64,000 bases of DNA, taken from positions 62,001 to 126,000 of the forward strand of contig JADCRZ010000003.1 of NCBI GenBank assembly GCA_015069695.1. The letters are read 5' to 3'. This DNA comes from Williamsia sp. GTDB taxonomy: Bacteria > Bacteroidota > Bacteroidia > Chitinophagales > Chitinophagaceae. The notes under the pieces are model-generated. The model had not been told where the DNA came from, made no database searches, and saw only the letters and a program-made list of their open reading frames with translations. The number at the start of each line of letters is the position of its first letter. Within the stretch, counting starts at the first letter, position 1. The position numbers and the translations under genes were made by a program. Positions 1 to 9,157 of this stretch are shown here, piece by piece.

Positions 1-161
1 CTGGACGAGTCTACAAACACTTTGATATTCCTGGGTTCTACTGATGGCAGTTTATCAAATACAACTTGAGCTTTCTGAGCATATGCATTACCGGTAAAAA
101 GCATTATAAAAAGGGAAAAACAAGCAGTTTTGAAGAACCCGAGCCTTAAGCGTTTATCCAT
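1..161 (-). CDS. Secreted protein, N-terminus only (cut by window edge)
   Basis: Reading the minus strand from an ATG at 159-161 gives an open frame that runs off the left edge (53 complete codons). It begins with basic residues (MDKRLRLGFF), then a hydrophobic stretch (ACFSLFIMLFTGNAYA) ending in AYA-Q, a good signal peptidase I site, so the product is exported to the periplasm or beyond. The mature start (KAQVVFDKLPSVEPRNIKVF) is not recognised. It follows the kinase operon on the same strand but is separated from it by about 590 bases. Function unknown; the gene itself is well supported by the signal peptide. Confidence 0.6.
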   Translation of the reverse strand, partial: MDKRLRLGFFKTACFSLFIMLFTGNAYAQKAQVVFDKLPSVEPRNIKVFVDSS

Positions 162-528
162 CTCACACGGATGTTTTTTAATAAATACAGGGATTTGGAC
201 TTGTACGACCTATCTTAATGCAGACTTTACTTTTACGATTATTCAATACCTATTAAAGAAAGCACAGAAAATCTGATTGATACATCTAGGTTCTTCATGG
301 CTATAGATAAAGATCAAGGTGTCGATGATACATAGAAGCAGACCTTTGTCATCATCTCTTTGTAAAAGATTGACTCTTACATCATGCACACTTGCTTCAT
401 TGAAGTACGGGATTGCCTATTATAACACGATTATATGATCATAGAACATGCAAGGCACTTTTCAAGGGGAACAGCTACGAGATATACAATTATATAAATT
501 ATTTGTAAGACTTCAAAATAAAAATTTA
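162..528. other. AT-rich gene-poor stretch
   Basis: About 370 bases between the partial secreted-protein gene and the stub at 529-735. All frames are broken by frequent stops, and no terminator hairpin with a T-run or tRNA-like structure was seen. It probably contains the promoter of the gene at the left edge, but no convincing TAnnTTTG box could be assigned. Confidence 0.5.
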
Positions 529-735
529 TCAGGCAAAGATCAATTTGATGGTACGATATATATTAACATTGTCAGAAAATTCAGGCAAATACATGCCTTC
601 TAAAATTTTAGTAATAATGGATCTTGGGCCACTCCCACCCCCACTGACCTCGCCCAAGTAGAAAATTCCGCCTGTAGTTGCTAATAGTCGCAGCTGTGCA
701 TCAGATCTACTGACTGCTACGCAGTTGTACCGGTT
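529..735 (-). pseudogene. Probable 3' remnant of a deleted gene (VWA-like C-terminus?)
   Basis: Directly behind the kinase stop, on the same strand, an open frame of about 68 codons runs from an in-frame stop at 736-738 to a stop at 529-531. It has no ATG at its head, yet its translation looks like protein (SDAQLRLLATTGGIFYLGEV, later SGPRSIITKILEGMYLPEF). The pattern of hydrophobic-L-x-x-L-A-x-x-T-G-G resembles the last helix and strand of von Willebrand factor A domains. The simplest reading is the tail of a gene whose front was deleted. A chance open frame of this length remains possible. Confidence 0.35.
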
Positions 736-748
736 TTAGCACTTTAGA

Positions 749-3004
749 TCACTCCTGTTTACACCCCTCAATCAAAGCCCTCACTTCGCTGGTATTTTTG
801 ATTTGCTTGGCATACTGGCACCACTTAATCAACCCTTCGCAACCTGTATATACTTCCATTTTCCTGGCTTTTTCAACGAATTCATAATAACCCTTGTCAC
901 CACTGCCCGGAACGAGCTTATTTGCCCTTATATAATTATCACATGCGCGTTTATAGTTTCCATTCTTGAAAACACGACTGGCTTCTGCCACCAATATTGC
1001 TGATTGCACAGTATCAAACTTCAGCTGCAAACGAATTTGGTATCTTTTGACTAACATTATATTTTCCTGTGCCGAATCGGGGATAAGTTTAAGCAGCTTT
1101 TTGCAATCTTCAATAGCATCTTTGTAGATCCTTGTACCAAGAGGTGGGTTGTTTGTTATGCGTCTATTTTGTATCTCTTCGATCATCTTTAATTTCAATA
1201 AAACACTATCCCTCCACAACAGCCACCGATTATCTTTCTCATATTCCCTTTTTCTGTTTACATTTCCTTGAGATGTGCTGACTGGCTTTGAAAGGGTATG
1301 CGCAGGTGCCGGTTGTTCTTCTTTCTTTACAAAAATCAACTCCCGCCCCATCATCACAACACCTGCAATTGCACATCCGGCCAACAAGATTATCCACACC
1401 CACATGTACTTCGTGTTAATCTTCCTAACACGATCCAGAAACGACTGTACGCTGCGTAACCCTTGCACTTGCAGTTTCCCTATTCTTCTGCCACTCATAC
1501 GGCCGAGGCGTGCAGACGGAACTTCTACTTTCGTTCCAAAAGGAATCGAGTGATATTCAGAAATCATCATTGTGAGATCTTCAGCTTTTTGCTCTTTCTG
1601 AAATGCCCCTGCATCTACAAGCAGTGCAGTAACTTCACTTTCTTCTTCCAGTATCTGCTTACATTCCTGTATCCTCTCTAAACACTCAATGCGATTACTT
1701 ACCATTTGATTTGCTTGTTCATAATAGAGCAAAGCTTGGTAGTAAGATGCGCATTGTTGAAGCTTTGCTCCTGCTTCCATCAGGCTTTTGAATTCTTTCT
1801 CAGGATTAACATCCTGTAATGCCTTGTTTATGTCTTTCTGAAGTGCAACAATGGAGGGTGTAATGGTCAAAAGCGATGCTGCCTCACCAAGCAACGCCAA
1901 GGCATAAGTATACAATCGGTCATTAAAGCTGCTCCTACCGGCCTCCATTAAATGATTATAGGCTGACTCGTTCTGCAGCGCATGCAAGAATTCAACAGCG
2001 CTGCCAAATCTGTCTATGTATCTTGTGCTAAGTGCCTTTTTTATTAAACTAGGGAAATAATCACTATCATTATCAGCTGCCGATGCAATTTCAGGCAATA
2101 CTGACATTCCGGAACTGAGAGAGGCTGCGCTGGGAGGCAGTTTACCTGTTAAGCAATGCAAAAATGTGCTTCCTACAGAGTACGTATCGAGTGTAGCATT
2201 GAAGTATTTGAGATGTTCAAGTGCATGCTGTTCCAGAGGAGCATAATGACTTATCCCGCTTACCAGCCTACTATTGGTTGTTTGAACCTTGTTATCTTCC
2301 AAGTTGTAAGCAAGAGAAGCCCCAAAATCTATCAACACAGCTTCATCCGAGCCATCTCTGATAAGAATATTACTAGGTTTAATGTCCAAATGCAATATCC
2401 CTTTGCTATGCATCTCAGATAGTGCCCTTAACACGTGAACAATATATCTTACAGCTTTTCTTAAGAGTAGCTTGCCATCCTTTTTTAATAACTGTTCCAG
2501 ATCAACACCCTCTATGTACTCCAACACGATATAAGCGGTATCGTTTTCTTGAAAGATTTTATGCGTTTTTACTATATGCGGATGGGACAGGCCACGGAGG
2601 ATTTTTCCTTCTTCGACTATTTTGTTTATCAGCTTACCGAACAATATTTGGTCTTCAGCCTTCGCTATAATTACGCGCTTGCCTGCACGATCACGACTGC
2701 AAAGCTGTGTATAAAAAAGTTCCTTGATGACGACCTTTTTTTCATACCCTAAATGCACGGAAGACTTCAGCTGTTCTGCCAGGTAAGTTATTGCAAATCC
2801 CCCTTGTTTCAACTTCCTTATTATGCTGTAACTTCCCTTATCGAGTAAAGTACCTGCAGCGAGCTCAATATTCATCGTGTTCCCGGATTTATTTAGTGAT
2901 GGGCACAAACAAAACTTATCTTGGCCCAAATAGCAGCTACTGCATTTGAAAACCTCATACACTCCTGTGTTTGCGTTCTTGAATATCCGTCTTTTTCCAT
3001 CCAT
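749..3004 (-). CDS. Transmembrane Ser/Thr protein kinase
   Basis: A Hanks-type kinase of 751 residues. A short cysteine-rich head (CSSC...CLC, residues 21-34) precedes the catalytic domain (about 55-345). The glycine loop is degenerate (KQGGFAITYLAEQ, 66-78); the ATP lysine is in VVIKELF (K94), the catalytic loop is HLDIKPSNIL (205-214) and the metal motif is DFG (226-228), so it should be active. A central helical region follows, then one membrane segment at about 535-556 (YMWVWIILLAGCAIAGVVMM) and a C-terminal region with TPR-like helices (YKRACDNYIRANKLVPG). Topology suggests a cytoplasmic kinase with a periplasmic C-terminus. The start is 2 bases after the PP2C stop, which indicates translational coupling. 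An alternative start at M44 would remove the Cys-rich head. Confidence 0.9.
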   Translation of the reverse strand: MDGKRRIFKNANTGVYEVFKCSSCYLGQDKFCLCPSLNKSGNTMNIELAAGTLLDKGSYSIIRKLKQGGFAITYLAEQLKSSVHLGYEKKVVIKELFYTQLCSRDRAGKRVIIAKAEDQILFGKLINKIVEEGKILRGLSHPHIVKTHKIFQENDTAYIVLEYIEGVDLEQLLKKDGKLLLRKAVRYIVHVLRALSEMHSKGILHLDIKPSNILIRDGSDEAVLIDFGASLAYNLEDNKVQTTNSRLVSGISHYAPLEQHALEHLKYFNATLDTYSVGSTFLHCLTGKLPPSAASLSSGMSVLPEIASAADNDSDYFPSLIKKALSTRYIDRFGSAVEFLHALQNESAYNHLMEAGRSSFNDRLYTYALALLGEAASLLTITPSIVALQKDINKALQDVNPEKEFKSLMEAGAKLQQCASYYQALLYYEQANQMVSNRIECLERIQECKQILEEESEVTALLVDAGAFQKEQKAEDLTMMISEYHSIPFGTKVEVPSARLGRMSGRRIGKLQVQGLRSVQSFLDRVRKINTKYMWVWIILLAGCAIAGVVMMGRELIFVKKEEQPAPAHTLSKPVSTSQGNVNRKREYEKDNRWLLWRDSVLLKLKMIEEIQNRRITNNPPLGTRIYKDAIEDCKKLLKLIPDSAQENIMLVKRYQIRLQLKFDTVQSAILVAEASRVFKNGNYKRACDNYIRANKLVPGSGDKGYYEFVEKARKMEVYTGCEGLIKWCQYAKQIKNTSEVRALIEGCKQE

Positions 3005-3006
3005 CT

Positions 3007-3735
3007 TCAGGAGCTGAGGATCTCTATAAAGATAGCACTGAAATTATCATCTGCGTTCTCTTCACACATAGAGTTGATCCTTTTCACCAAATCCCCAAGT
3101 TCCGCATTGCACACAAAAGATTTTTCGATGAAGTGATTGTCGATTCCCTCTAAGAGTCCGTCTGTGCAAAGGATAAAAAAATCATTTTGCCTGATGTCAT
3201 ATATATATTTTACATCGGCTAATGCCGGATTATGCTTTCCCTGTATAGCCCGCGTGATTACACTTCGTTGCGTATGCCACTTTGCTTCTTCCTCTCTGAT
3301 ATAACCGGCATCTATAAGATCGTTTATCAATGAGTGATCTTTCGTCTGATAAAGAATAGTCCCGTTCCGGACATGATAAATTCTACTATCGCCGGCATGA
3401 GCCATCATAGCCACAGGGCCGAATATATGAAGCAAAGCAAGGGTGGTAGCCATACCGTTGCTTTCAGGGTGCTTAGCTACGTACTTAGTAAATGCATCTT
3501 CAGCATTGATGATCGCATCCATGACATCCTGTTTTTGGGGAATACCATGAGAAAGATGTAGAAAATAGTTAGATATTGCTTCGCAGGCCAGTTTACTAGC
3601 AATTTCTCCCTTTGCTGAACCACCAACACCGTCACAAATAATGTAAGCCCCCCCTGAAACAGAAAGAAAATCTTCATTACAAAGGCGCTTACCTTTGGAA
3701 CTCAGAGACATGCATTTTATCACTAAATGTTTCAT
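3007..3735 (-). CDS. PP2C-family protein phosphatase
   Basis: A single-domain PP2C (PPM) Ser/Thr phosphatase of 242 residues, cytoplasmic, with no signal or membrane segment. The metal-binding motifs are all present: NED (20-22), CDGVGG (34-39), GDSRIY (115-120), CTDGLLEG (190-197) and DDN (229-231), so it should be a functional manganese/magnesium phosphatase. It lies directly upstream of the membrane kinase with a 2-base gap, the usual arrangement of a kinase and the phosphatase that reverses its marks. Likely substrates are the kinase itself and partners recognised by the two FHA proteins upstream on the same strand. Length is normal for the Stp/PrpC group. Confidence 0.93.
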   Translation of the reverse strand: MKHLVIKCMSLSSKGKRLCNEDFLSVSGGAYIICDGVGGSAKGEIASKLACEAISNYFLHLSHGIPQKQDVMDAIINAEDAFTKYVAKHPESNGMATTLALLHIFGPVAMMAHAGDSRIYHVRNGTILYQTKDHSLINDLIDAGYIREEEAKWHTQRSVITRAIQGKHNPALADVKYIYDIRQNDFFILCTDGLLEGIDNHFIEKSFVCNAELGDLVKRINSMCEENADDNFSAIFIEILSS

Positions 3736-3875
3736 GGAGACTATTAACTTGGATACTTGATGCTAATTTGTAGCCAATCGCCTTGACTGCCGGTGAAAAA
3801 AGAAGGTTTTGATAAAATCAGCAGTTTTAATAAAGACTGTTAAAGAAGACCGTGTATAAATATATAGCCTGAAAT

Positions 3876-5228
3876 TTATTCACATCCTTTTATGCATTCC
3901 CCATGACGATTAAGAAAAAAATCTTGGTTTTTCCTTCTTACTTGCACTACACCGTTTGTAAAGGTTAGCGCTTGATCATAGTCGACGGGTATTATTTCTG
4001 CTCCCTTTAAATCAACAAAGCCATACTTGCCATTTCTTTTTACTCTCGCCAAACCGTTGTTAAAGCTGCTAACTTCATCATATATAAAAGAAATTGCTGT
4101 AACACCCTTTTTGTTGATGAATCCACACTTTCCGTCTTCTTTTACCCCGGCCATTTTTTCGTGAAATGATCCGGCTTTCTCGTATTTCGGCTTGATATCC
4201 AGTGTACCTTTTCTGTTGATGTACCCATACAGCGAACCTTGTTTGACCAAAGCCAACCCATCTTCGAAAGCACCCACTTCATCATAAATAGCTGGTACCA
4301 CCATGATCCCCTGAACATCTATAAATCCATATTTACCTGATTGCTTAACCCATGCACGCCCCTCCCGAAAAGCGCCTGCGTCATCATACTTAAGTGGAAT
4401 AATCAATCGACCTGCCTGACTGATGAAACCTGCTTTACCATTCTTTTTTACCCAGACCAATTGCTCTGAGAAGGATCCCACATCGGTGTATTCTACCGGT
4501 ACGACGATTGTACCACGCGTGTCAACAAGGCCCCACTTGCCTTTCTTCTTAACCTTTGCCAGCCCCTCATGAAACGATCCGGTTTCCTCGTATTCCAACG
4601 AAATGACTATTTCTCCATTCGTATTTATAAACCCATACATTCCATCTTTTACGACGCGGGCCAAACCATTGGCAAAAGACCAGGCATTGTCATAATCGAA
4701 CGGAATCACGGGAACGCCGTTTGCATTGATGAATCCGGACTTACCATCCTTTTTGACTGAGGCGCGTCCATTCGCAAATGGCCAGGCTGCAGTGTATTTT
4801 AACGGGATAACCAGCTTTCCTGCTGAGTTCATGTATCCGTAAAGCTTGCCCTTTTTCACCGGGCACAACTCACTTCTGAAAAAACCGTAACAGTTATCGT
4901 AATCCAGCTTTTGTATGCGTTGAAAATCCTTATTGATCAACCACCATTCGCCGGAAGACAGTCTTGCCCAGCCCCCTTGCCTGGCTGAATCCAAAGATAT
5001 TTTATCATATTCTCTGAGTTTCGCCAACTTATTTCTATCACTTGCACTGGCTCCATTCGCCTTACACTCAATGTATGCAGCAAGGAAGTTCCGCGCTGAA
5101 TCCACATCGTTGACAGATAGAAAACTGTCCTGTTTGTGCAGGTAATAATCACATTCCGCAGATTTCTGACCGTGAATACCCTGTACCAACGCCAACAGGA
5201 CAGCTATCACAAAAGAGGTTTTCATCAC
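3876..5228 (-). CDS. Secreted WG-repeat protein
   Basis: A 450-residue protein with a signal peptide (TSFVIAVLLALVQGIHG-Q). After about 110 residues the rest is made of nine consecutive WG/KWG repeats of some 34 residues, each of the type G-K-x-G-F-I-[DN]-x-x-G-x-x-V-I-P-x-x-Y-D-x-x-x-x-F-x-x-G-L-A-x-V-K (for example KYGFIDVQGIMVVPAIYDE). WG repeats are thought to form beta-rich protein-binding surfaces; no enzyme activity is expected. It follows the 429-residue protein by 28 bases, so the two are probably co-transcribed. Within a kinase/FHA island it could be an extracytoplasmic scaffold, but that is inference. Confidence 0.85.
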   Translation of the reverse strand: MMKTSFVIAVLLALVQGIHGQKSAECDYYLHKQDSFLSVNDVDSARNFLAAYIECKANGASASDRNKLAKLREYDKISLDSARQGGWARLSSGEWWLINKDFQRIQKLDYDNCYGFFRSELCPVKKGKLYGYMNSAGKLVIPLKYTAAWPFANGRASVKKDGKSGFINANGVPVIPFDYDNAWSFANGLARVVKDGMYGFINTNGEIVISLEYEETGSFHEGLAKVKKKGKWGLVDTRGTIVVPVEYTDVGSFSEQLVWVKKNGKAGFISQAGRLIIPLKYDDAGAFREGRAWVKQSGKYGFIDVQGIMVVPAIYDEVGAFEDGLALVKQGSLYGYINRKGTLDIKPKYEKAGSFHEKMAGVKEDGKCGFINKKGVTAISFIYDEVSSFNNGLARVKRNGKYGFVDLKGAEIIPVDYDQALTFTNGVVQVRRKNQDFFLNRHGECIKGCE

Positions 5229-5256
5229 TCTAAAGATAATAAATACAGCTTTCTAT

Positions 5257-6537
5257 TCAGTATTGATAACTGAAAACTCTCACAGGACTAATATTAATTC
5301 CCACGTTAAATTGTCTGAAAGATGGAAGATCAACCTTCTTTGCTCTTCCGGGAGAGGGATCATACAAAATAGTTGTGTAGTAAGATCCATACAGGTCTAA
5401 CCACTTCAGCAACTTAACTTTCCCCCCAACATTCAGATAAGGTCCGAATCCTTTGAAGGAACGGATTTTATCCGTAGAAGTTTTTTTGCTGTTGTTAACC
5501 GAATGCTGATAAAGTACAGAAGTAATCAATCCAAAATCAATATTCAACGACCCCACCACCCTGTTCTTCTTGTTCCGCTGAAGGTATTCCCAACCAATAC
5601 CACCGCTGTAGAACTCCCAAGACAGTGCTGAATCCCGTTTGAATATGTTGTCTGCAGGCGATTTATAGAGTGCTGCTGTCTTCATGTATTCAAAGGGGAA
5701 GTAAATTTTTGTATCCTTTTTAATTCTGTTATAAGAATCGTAGGCGTTGTATACCAAAGCAGCTCTTGCACCAAATCCAGGTGTTTGAGAGAAGTCAAGA
5801 GACTTGAGTGATTCTTTTGGATATGCAACACCTTTTAACGATCTCACCCTAAAACCAACCGTTGTGTAAGCCGTCAGATCCATGCGAAAGTTTTCCTTCA
5901 CATCCATGAACTGGGAGGCGTAGTACCTCATTGCATTTTTATTGCGGGCGAGCTCAACCCCTGCTGCTGCAACGCAATTTTCCTTTGCAATCTGTATCCT
6001 TTCTAATCTTTGATGATATTTGATTGCTATGGCATTGATCCTCCTTATCTTTTGCTCCAGGGTGGAATTAGAACCGTATGCCATCCGTATTTCATTGAAT
6101 AGTTCCTCTCGCTCAACAGTATTGCTGTAAAAAAAGCGAATAAGATCCAGTACCAATCCGAGCGGCTTGCCTTGGGCAAGCAGCGCCACTATCTGCTCAA
6201 TCGCTTTCTGAAAATTTTGTTCTTCTTCTTCCCTTCGAGAAACACGCATACAATCCAAAGAATCTTCTACAAAACATTGGTAACTGTAAAAGACTAAAAA
6301 CGGCTTGTTGCGCACATTGTATTCACTTAATTCAAATTCAACTCTCTTTGTAAATCCCCGGCGTAGCAAATGAAACTCGTTGCTACCGATCTGCACTGTT
6401 ACTGCATGCGTGGATGCATTGCTAACTAGAATCAGATTTTTACCGATGCGCGCAATGTTGATATAATTTTGTGCGTTCGCTGCGCCTATGAAGCAGATCA
6501 CACAGCCTATAAAGGCAGCTAAAGACTTTTTTTTCAT
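5257..6537 (-). CDS. Exported protein with outer-membrane-like C-terminus
   Basis: Start chosen at MKKKSLAAFIGCVICFIG, which gives a textbook signal peptide cleaved after ANA-Q; an ATG three codons upstream (6546) is the alternative. The mature N-terminus is beta-rich. The middle (about 95-190) is helical and charged (SRREEEEQNFQKAIEQIVAL). The C-terminal half shows alternating strands (VGSLNIDFGLITSVLYQHSV, VGGKVKLLKWLDLYGSYYTT) and ends in an aromatic residue (VFSYQY), the profile of a Bacteroidota outer-membrane barrel. No named family was recognised. It is paired with the WG-repeat gene and may present it at, or anchor it to, the outer membrane. Confidence 0.75.
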   Translation of the reverse strand: MKKKSLAAFIGCVICFIGAANAQNYINIARIGKNLILVSNASTHAVTVQIGSNEFHLLRRGFTKRVEFELSEYNVRNKPFLVFYSYQCFVEDSLDCMRVSRREEEEQNFQKAIEQIVALLAQGKPLGLVLDLIRFFYSNTVEREELFNEIRMAYGSNSTLEQKIRRINAIAIKYHQRLERIQIAKENCVAAAGVELARNKNAMRYYASQFMDVKENFRMDLTAYTTVGFRVRSLKGVAYPKESLKSLDFSQTPGFGARAALVYNAYDSYNRIKKDTKIYFPFEYMKTAALYKSPADNIFKRDSALSWEFYSGGIGWEYLQRNKKNRVVGSLNIDFGLITSVLYQHSVNNSKKTSTDKIRSFKGFGPYLNVGGKVKLLKWLDLYGSYYTTILYDPSPGRAKKVDLPSFRQFNVGINISPVRVFSYQY

Positions 6538-6793
6538 ACAAAACATTTTGGTTTAAGTTTATTACAGATTTATGTTGCATCAACTGATACCCACCAATAG
6601 TTCATCTGAATATATCCGATGAGTGACACATGGTTGCAGCTCTCAAAAGTGATGGGCAAAGAATAGCCATAGGCATTATACAAGTGCCTTGAGAGAACAG
6701 AATGCTCAACACCCAACCGCTTATTTATAGGCTGCTTTTGCTGTTCCTGATCCCAGAAAAACTATGTAAGAATGATCGATTAAAGCTGAATAG

Positions 6794-7381
6794 CTATTTG
6801 GATTTGTGTTGATTTATTTTTGCTATGCCGTTGCCTTTGTACAGGTGATTTTTGAATATAATTTTTGTTATGCCGGCTTGTATACTGTCCCCGTCCGCCA
6901 GTAAGTATTCTTCGCAGTCTTCGACTATTTTAGTTTCATCTTTTGGGGTATTCACGCGTGTAGGATTTTTAGCCATGGCATTCGAAAGAAGATAGATGAA
7001 TCCAAATTTCTCTCCTGCTTTTACTTCAATGCAAAAGTGCCTTCGGCTTAAGTATTTGTCCTTGGTTTCTATCATGATGGTAGCAGGCCTCGAAACAGAT
7101 TTGCGTCCAACCGTTTGTTTGCCTAGTACCAGAGAAAATAGCTGCGTATCCTTCTCTTGTTCATATACAATCAGCCATCCGATTTCCATCGCTTCCGCTT
7201 CGGCCTCCTGTGCTTTTTCTACTGTTCCATTGCCTCCCGATTCACTACCTGTTGCTGCTGCAGGTTTAAATCTGGCATAGCAAGCAGGGCATTTAACGGT
7301 AGGAATACCATTCAGGAGTGAAGCGGGTGCAATCGGAAAAACAGCAGGACACCGAGGACATTTGATTTTCATAGCTTTCAT
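6794..7381 (-). CDS. Zinc-ribbon plus FHA domain protein
   Basis: A cytoplasmic protein of 195 residues. The N-terminus is an MJ0042-type zinc ribbon with cysteine pairs C8/C11 and C31/C34 (CPRC...CPAC). After a Glu/Ala-rich linker comes an FHA domain (about 68-180) with the phosphothreonine-binding signature: GR at 92-93, LSRRH at 111-115 and a later Asn/Thr pair (KNPTRVNT). FHA domains bind phosphothreonine, so this is a likely reader of the kinase encoded downstream. Its ATG directly follows the stop of the preceding 410-residue gene (TAA-ATG), so the two are translationally coupled. A loss of the usual Asn-Gly in the last loop suggests altered specificity. Confidence 0.85.
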   Translation of the reverse strand: MKAMKIKCPRCPAVFPIAPASLLNGIPTVKCPACYARFKPAAATGSESGGNGTVEKAQEAEAEAMEIGWLIVYEQEKDTQLFSLVLGKQTVGRKSVSRPATIMIETKDKYLSRRHFCIEVKAGEKFGFIYLLSNAMAKNPTRVNTPKDETKIVEDCEEYLLADGDSIQAGITKIIFKNHLYKGNGIAKINQHKSK

Positions 7382-8614
7382 TTAATGATGATGCAAGCCG
7401 TCCTCATCAGCATAAAAATCATTGGATGAGGAATGATGAATATCGCTTCCATCCCATAATGGAGGCAGTTCTTCCTGGTGAAGTGTGTTCACCAGCTGCG
7501 TCAGATCATCATTTGACAACGTAGCCATTTCCCCTTCAGCGCCCAATATTTCCATGTCGCCATGTTCTGTAGGAATGATGCGAATGTCAACTATTCCATC
7601 ATTGTTATAGTCTATCTTGATTTCCAGCTCTCCATCTGCATCGTACAGTCCAACGTGCATTCTACTGCCATCTGTGTGCTCTATATAATCACTTCTGATC
7701 AGTTCTCCTACATGTTCCATATCCCATGTATTGCCGTGATGGCTGGCGTATTCACTTACCAGCCAATCCACGTCAGGATCAATCAGTTGTTGAATATGAA
7801 TGTCGTGTTCGCTGATGTGTGGATCAAGCGGATCAGTATAACCTGTTGAAGCGGCAAAATCATGTTTTTCTTCTTCATTCATCGCACTGTACTCTTCAAC
7901 TGTGTACGTACTGTATGAACGGCCCTGCCATGTAAATGTGCCTCCCGGCCCAATCTCGGCACGTGCTACAGCGAACGCATCTTTCAAGCTTAAATTATCT
8001 ATCAAACTAGTCGCTACTGGAGCGATATCATGTACCATTACTACAGGTCCGTACTCATTTCCACCTGGTGGCTCATGGAACCTGTTCTCTGTTTTTCTGT
8101 ATTCTGCTACAATATTTCCCAGAATCTTTTCCTGATCTTCACTGGTTAAAGAATTGATTTCACTGTCATACATAGTGTTAAACACCTTTCCATGCCACAC
8201 AAAGTAACCTGAGGGCCCCACCTCAATCCTCGCATTTGTGAAGGCTTCCTGAAAGCCCATTTGATCTGTAATAGAATTTGCCTGCTCCGGAAGTGATACA
8301 ATGTCTGGCTTTTCAACAGCTTGCAATTTGTCACTTTTGCCTTGTGCTTCAGGAAGGGTATTCCAGACTGCAAGATCGCTTTGAGTAACGGGATCACGCC
8401 CCTGATGACCAACTTCCGGCTTCTCAGTAGCATGTAAACTGCCATCATCTTTCGGTGCCGGCTGGGTCAGATAAATCAGTGAAAGTGCGCCACGGGTATC
8501 TTCAAACCCACCTTCCCTTGGACCTTTATTCATCAGAACTCTTCCCAAGCTGGTACCATAAATTTTCCCTAACACGGTTTTAGCAATTTCCGCCATATTC
8601 ATCTCATCACGCAT
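7382..8614 (-). CDS. Unknown protein with duplicated GPGG-W-G repeat
   Basis: 410 residues, acidic and His-rich at the end (GLHHH), no signal peptide. It carries two copies of a 32-residue unit at about 121-152 and 210-241. The shared pattern is A-F-x-x-A-R-x-E-[VI]-G-P-x-G-x-F-x-W-x-G-[KR]-x-[FY]-x-T, followed by an acidic helix; compare EVGPSGYFVWHGK with EIGPGGTFTWQGR. Residues 335-346 (DYNNDGIVDIRI) look like a calcium-binding EF-hand/dockerin-type loop. The short unit, with its central W-x-G, occurs in uncharacterised Bacteroidota proteins, but no function is known to me. It sits in front of, and is coupled to, the FHA gene, which ties it to the phosphosignalling island. Confidence 0.75.
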   Translation of the reverse strand: MRDEMNMAEIAKTVLGKIYGTSLGRVLMNKGPREGGFEDTRGALSLIYLTQPAPKDDGSLHATEKPEVGHQGRDPVTQSDLAVWNTLPEAQGKSDKLQAVEKPDIVSLPEQANSITDQMGFQEAFTNARIEVGPSGYFVWHGKVFNTMYDSEINSLTSEDQEKILGNIVAEYRKTENRFHEPPGGNEYGPVVMVHDIAPVATSLIDNLSLKDAFAVARAEIGPGGTFTWQGRSYSTYTVEEYSAMNEEEKHDFAASTGYTDPLDPHISEHDIHIQQLIDPDVDWLVSEYASHHGNTWDMEHVGELIRSDYIEHTDGSRMHVGLYDADGELEIKIDYNNDGIVDIRIIPTEHGDMEILGAEGEMATLSNDDLTQLVNTLHQEELPPLWDGSDIHHSSSNDFYADEDGLHHH

Positions 8615-8669
8615 AATCTCTAGTTTTCATATGAAAATGCAGGTTCTACAATCGGAACTTTACATATCA

Positions 8670-9113
8670 TCAGTTGTGGTAAATAACCAACCCGTAATGC
8701 CCCACCGTTTGTCCCGGACTGTACCGGTATACTTTGGTAACGATCTTATAAAGTGCTGATGAACCTGGAATGATTTGCACAACAGCAATGTTTTCCGTAT
8801 CGGCGTCTTTCTTGATCAACACCCATTTGTCATCGACATACTTGTATACTTCCACATCAATATCTTCTATCTTGCTACTTCCCACTGCCACAATGGTATA
8901 CGTCCACGAGCTTTGCAGCTCCCTGAAAGAAACTTGCTCCCCTCTTATCAAATCAGCTTCTACCCTGACCACTTCCCTGTCCATTTCTTCGGCCTTGCTG
9001 ACAATTGTTTGGATTCTGTCCAGTATTCTGCCACTACCCATACCTCTTGATTGAGCGAAGGTATAATCACTAGAAATTAAGAGCGCCATTGATATGAAAA
9101 ATAAACTTTTCAT
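8670..9113 (-). CDS. Small secreted beta-rich protein, unknown
   Basis: 147 residues with a clear signal peptide (SLFFISMALLISSDYTFA-Q). The mature part contains alternating strands around EDIDVEVYKYVDDKWVLIKK and ALYKIVTKVYRYSPG, a layout like small jelly-roll/PPC-type periplasmic domains, but no family can be named. It lies between the FHA/transmembrane gene (44 bases upstream) and the 410-residue gene (55 bases downstream), all on the minus strand, and so probably belongs to the same transcript. Its presence suggests that the phosphosignalling island controls or includes periplasmic components. Confidence 0.65.
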   Translation of the reverse strand: MKSLFFISMALLISSDYTFAQSRGMGSGRILDRIQTIVSKAEEMDREVVRVEADLIRGEQVSFRELQSSWTYTIVAVGSSKIEDIDVEVYKYVDDKWVLIKKDADTENIAVVQIIPGSSALYKIVTKVYRYSPGQTVGHYGLVIYHN

Positions 9114-9157
9114 TGCAGCCTTTTTTAACTATTACGCAATATTTTGAAATAATTGTT

